A stretch of 6,347 nucleotides of DNA from Oscillibacter sp. GTDB taxonomy: Bacteria > Bacillota > Clostridia > Oscillospirales > Oscillospiraceae. The first letter of the stretch is position 1. Every line of letters starts with the position of its first letter. The stretch lies in contig JAKSQE010000077.1 of assembly GCA_024404295.1 (NCBI GenBank), positions 1 to 6,347 on the forward strand, read 5' to 3'. The translations under genes were made by a program, and so were the position numbers. Below, piece after piece: positions 5,171 to 6,347 of the stretch. A model generated the notes under the pieces. The model saw only the letters and a program-made list of their open reading frames with translations, was not told the DNA's origin and did no database searches.

Positions 5171-6347
5171 TCAGATCAGATTGTGGAACGCATCGTGAGG
5201 TTCGCGGAGCACACGGGTGCAAATCTCTTCGCCTTCCTCGCGCAGCTTCTTCTCATCGACACCGACAAGCATGTTGTCTTTAAATACGACTTTGCCATTA
5301 ATCATGGTAAGCCATACGTTGCCGGTCACACCACAGCGGGCCAGCAGGTTCTTGGGATCGTGCTCGGTGCCTGTCAGCTCCAGTGCCTCGGCATCGATCA
5401 TGAACAGGTCTGCGCCCTTTCCGGCAGCAAGACTTCCCAAGTCTTTGCGGCCCAGCGTTTTCGCGCCGCCCACGGTGGCGATTTTGAGCATATCATAAGC
5501 ACTGATGGCACCGCCGCGCTCTTTGGAGTAGAAGCACTGCATAATGTAGGCCATGCGCATGGCATCCAGCAGGTTCGAGGAGTCATTGGTCGCACTGCCG
5601 TCTACACCGAGGCTCACATTGACGCCGATGTCGAGCATCTGCTTGATGGGAAGAATCGGGAAACCGCCCAGCACTGCGGGAGCAGGGCAATGGCTGACGC
5701 CGGTGCCGGCCTTGGCCATACGGCGGAATTCATCAATGCTCAGTTCCCAGCAATGGGCATACCAAACGTCCTCTCCGCAGAAACCGATATCCTCGCACCA
5801 GTCGAGGGTGCGCTTGCCCCAGCGGTCTACCATCACTTCGTTCTCGCCCTCACCCAAATGAGTGTGCATGAACACCTTACGTTTGCGGGCAAAGTCGATG
5901 GTCTCGGTGAAGGTCTCCTTGTAGCAGTTCATGGGCTGACAGGGAGACATGACGAGCTGGTGCATGGAGTAGGGCTTGGGATCGTGATCGAGCTTAATCA
6001 ACCGGACACAGTCCTCGAGAAACTCGTCGGTGGTCTCCAGCATGTTCTTGGGCATCGTGGAACCCTTTTCTCTGGGGAGCGTGTTGGTACCGCGCCCCGC
6101 ATGATAGCGAATGCCCAGCAACCCGGCCGCTTCCATCTGACGGTCCACGGGAGTTTTTCCGGTAGCGGTAGTGTAGCAGTACTGGTGGTCAAAGGCCGTT
6201 GTGCAGCCATGTTTGACCAGATCGGCAAAGGCCGTCACGGAAGAATAAAAAATAACGTCCCCACCTACGTGCTGGAAGATACGGTAACTCTTCTCCAGCC
6301 ACTCGGGCACGGTCATATTGGGATAGTCGATGGTCTTGAGGTTCCGG
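5171..6347 (-). CDS. Amidohydrolase, 8-oxoguanine/guanine deaminase-like (partial, N-terminus outside window)
   Basis: This is a metal-dependent hydrolase of the COG0402 (ATZ/TRZ, chlorohydrolase/deaminase) branch of the amidohydrolase superfamily; 391 codons plus the stop are visible, and the reading frame runs off the window edge. Residues such as DLVKHGCTTAFDHQY (coding from about 6223), HTHLGE (about 5866-5849), AHCWE (about 5758-5744) and GVDGSATNDSSNLLDAMR (from about 5608) match the pattern of 8-oxoguanine deaminases. They supply the strand-5 His, the HxxE glutamate that acts as general acid/base, the strand-6 His and the strand-8 Asp (codon 5602-5600). The N-terminal metal-binding HxH and roughly 60-75 residues must lie beyond 6347. 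The expected reaction is hydrolytic loss of ammonia from a purine or related heterocycle in the cytoplasm. The precise substrate (8-oxoguanine, guanine, isoguanine, a pterin or a triazine) is not decided by the sequence. The C-terminal AAGKGADLFMID and the INGKVVFKDN beta-strand unit are typical of the superfamily. The transporter genes follow in the same direction, which suggests a shared transcript. Confidence 0.9.
   Translation of the reverse strand, partial: RNLKTIDYPNMTVPEWLEKSYRIFQHVGGDVIFYSSVTAFADLVKHGCTTAFDHQYCYTTATGKTPVDRQMEAAGLLGIRYHAGRGTNTLPREKGSTMPKNMLETTDEFLEDCVRLIKLDHDPKPYSMHQLVMSPCQPMNCYKETFTETIDFARKRKVFMHTHLGEGENEVMVDRWGKRTLDWCEDIGFCGEDVWYAHCWELSIDEFRRMAKAGTGVSHCPAPAVLGGFPILPIKQMLDIGVNVSLGVDGSATNDSSNLLDAMRMAYIMQCFYSKERGGAISAYDMLKIATVGGAKTLGRKDLGSLAAGKGADLFMIDAEALELTGTEHDPKNLLARCGVTGNVWLTMINGKVVFKDNMLVGVDEKKLREEGEEICTRVLREPHDAFHNLI

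Noticed and set aside
4261..5283. Long plus-strand open frame (340 codons) antisense to the binding-protein gene
   Set aside because: The translation is low-complexity and family-less (rich in V, G, D, H), while the opposite strand encodes a full BMP protein with signal peptide and ribosome binding site. It is an antisense shadow.
1..6347. CRISPR array, tRNA or rRNA gene, riboswitch, or phage defence genes
   Set aside because: I looked for regularly spaced repeats, cloverleaf-like segments and known conserved motifs and saw none. The start of the operon, where a purine riboswitch would be expected, is outside the window.

Overview
The window is almost wholly occupied by one minus-strand gene cluster. 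It encodes a BMP-family (basic membrane protein) ABC importer of the nucleoside/purine type, preceded by a cytosolic amidohydrolase of the 8-oxoguanine/guanine deaminase-like class. Strong AGGAGG-type ribosome binding sites, tight ATGA stop/start overlaps, the NupNOPQ-like (B. subtilis YufNOPQ) gene set and a TnpV-family gene all point to a Firmicute, most likely an anaerobic gut-type Clostridia species. The genus cannot be read from this sequence.

Layout in transcription order, from high to low coordinates. (1) An amidohydrolase lacks its N-terminus because the window ends at 6347; its stop is at 5171-5173. (2) A 49-bp spacer carries a small 14-bp palindrome. (3) The secreted substrate-binding protein runs from 5121 to 4150. 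(4) An 87-bp spacer contains a perfect 15-bp-stem hairpin. (5) A two-domain ATPase runs from 4062 to 2551. (6, 7) Two integral membrane permeases, 2554-1517 and 1520-585, are each joined to the previous gene by a 4-base ATGA overlap. (8) A 185-bp AT-richer stretch has no convincing gene. (9) A TnpV-family mobile-element gene, 399-32, is broken into two frames at an A5 run and is followed by a 7-bp hairpin at the left edge.

How the genes may work together: the binding protein captures a nucleoside or nucleobase outside the cell, the two permeases form the channel, and the ATPase drives uptake. The amidohydrolase could then hydrolytically deaminate an imported purine-like ring. The transporter type and the enzyme class are well supported. 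The actual substrate, and the idea that the transporter feeds the enzyme, are inferences from gene order.

I see no undescribed defence, CRISPR or other exotic system here. The items most worth a second look are the frameshifted tnpV marking a mobile-element junction, the hairpin between the binding-protein gene and the ATPase gene, and the pairing of transporter and deaminase.
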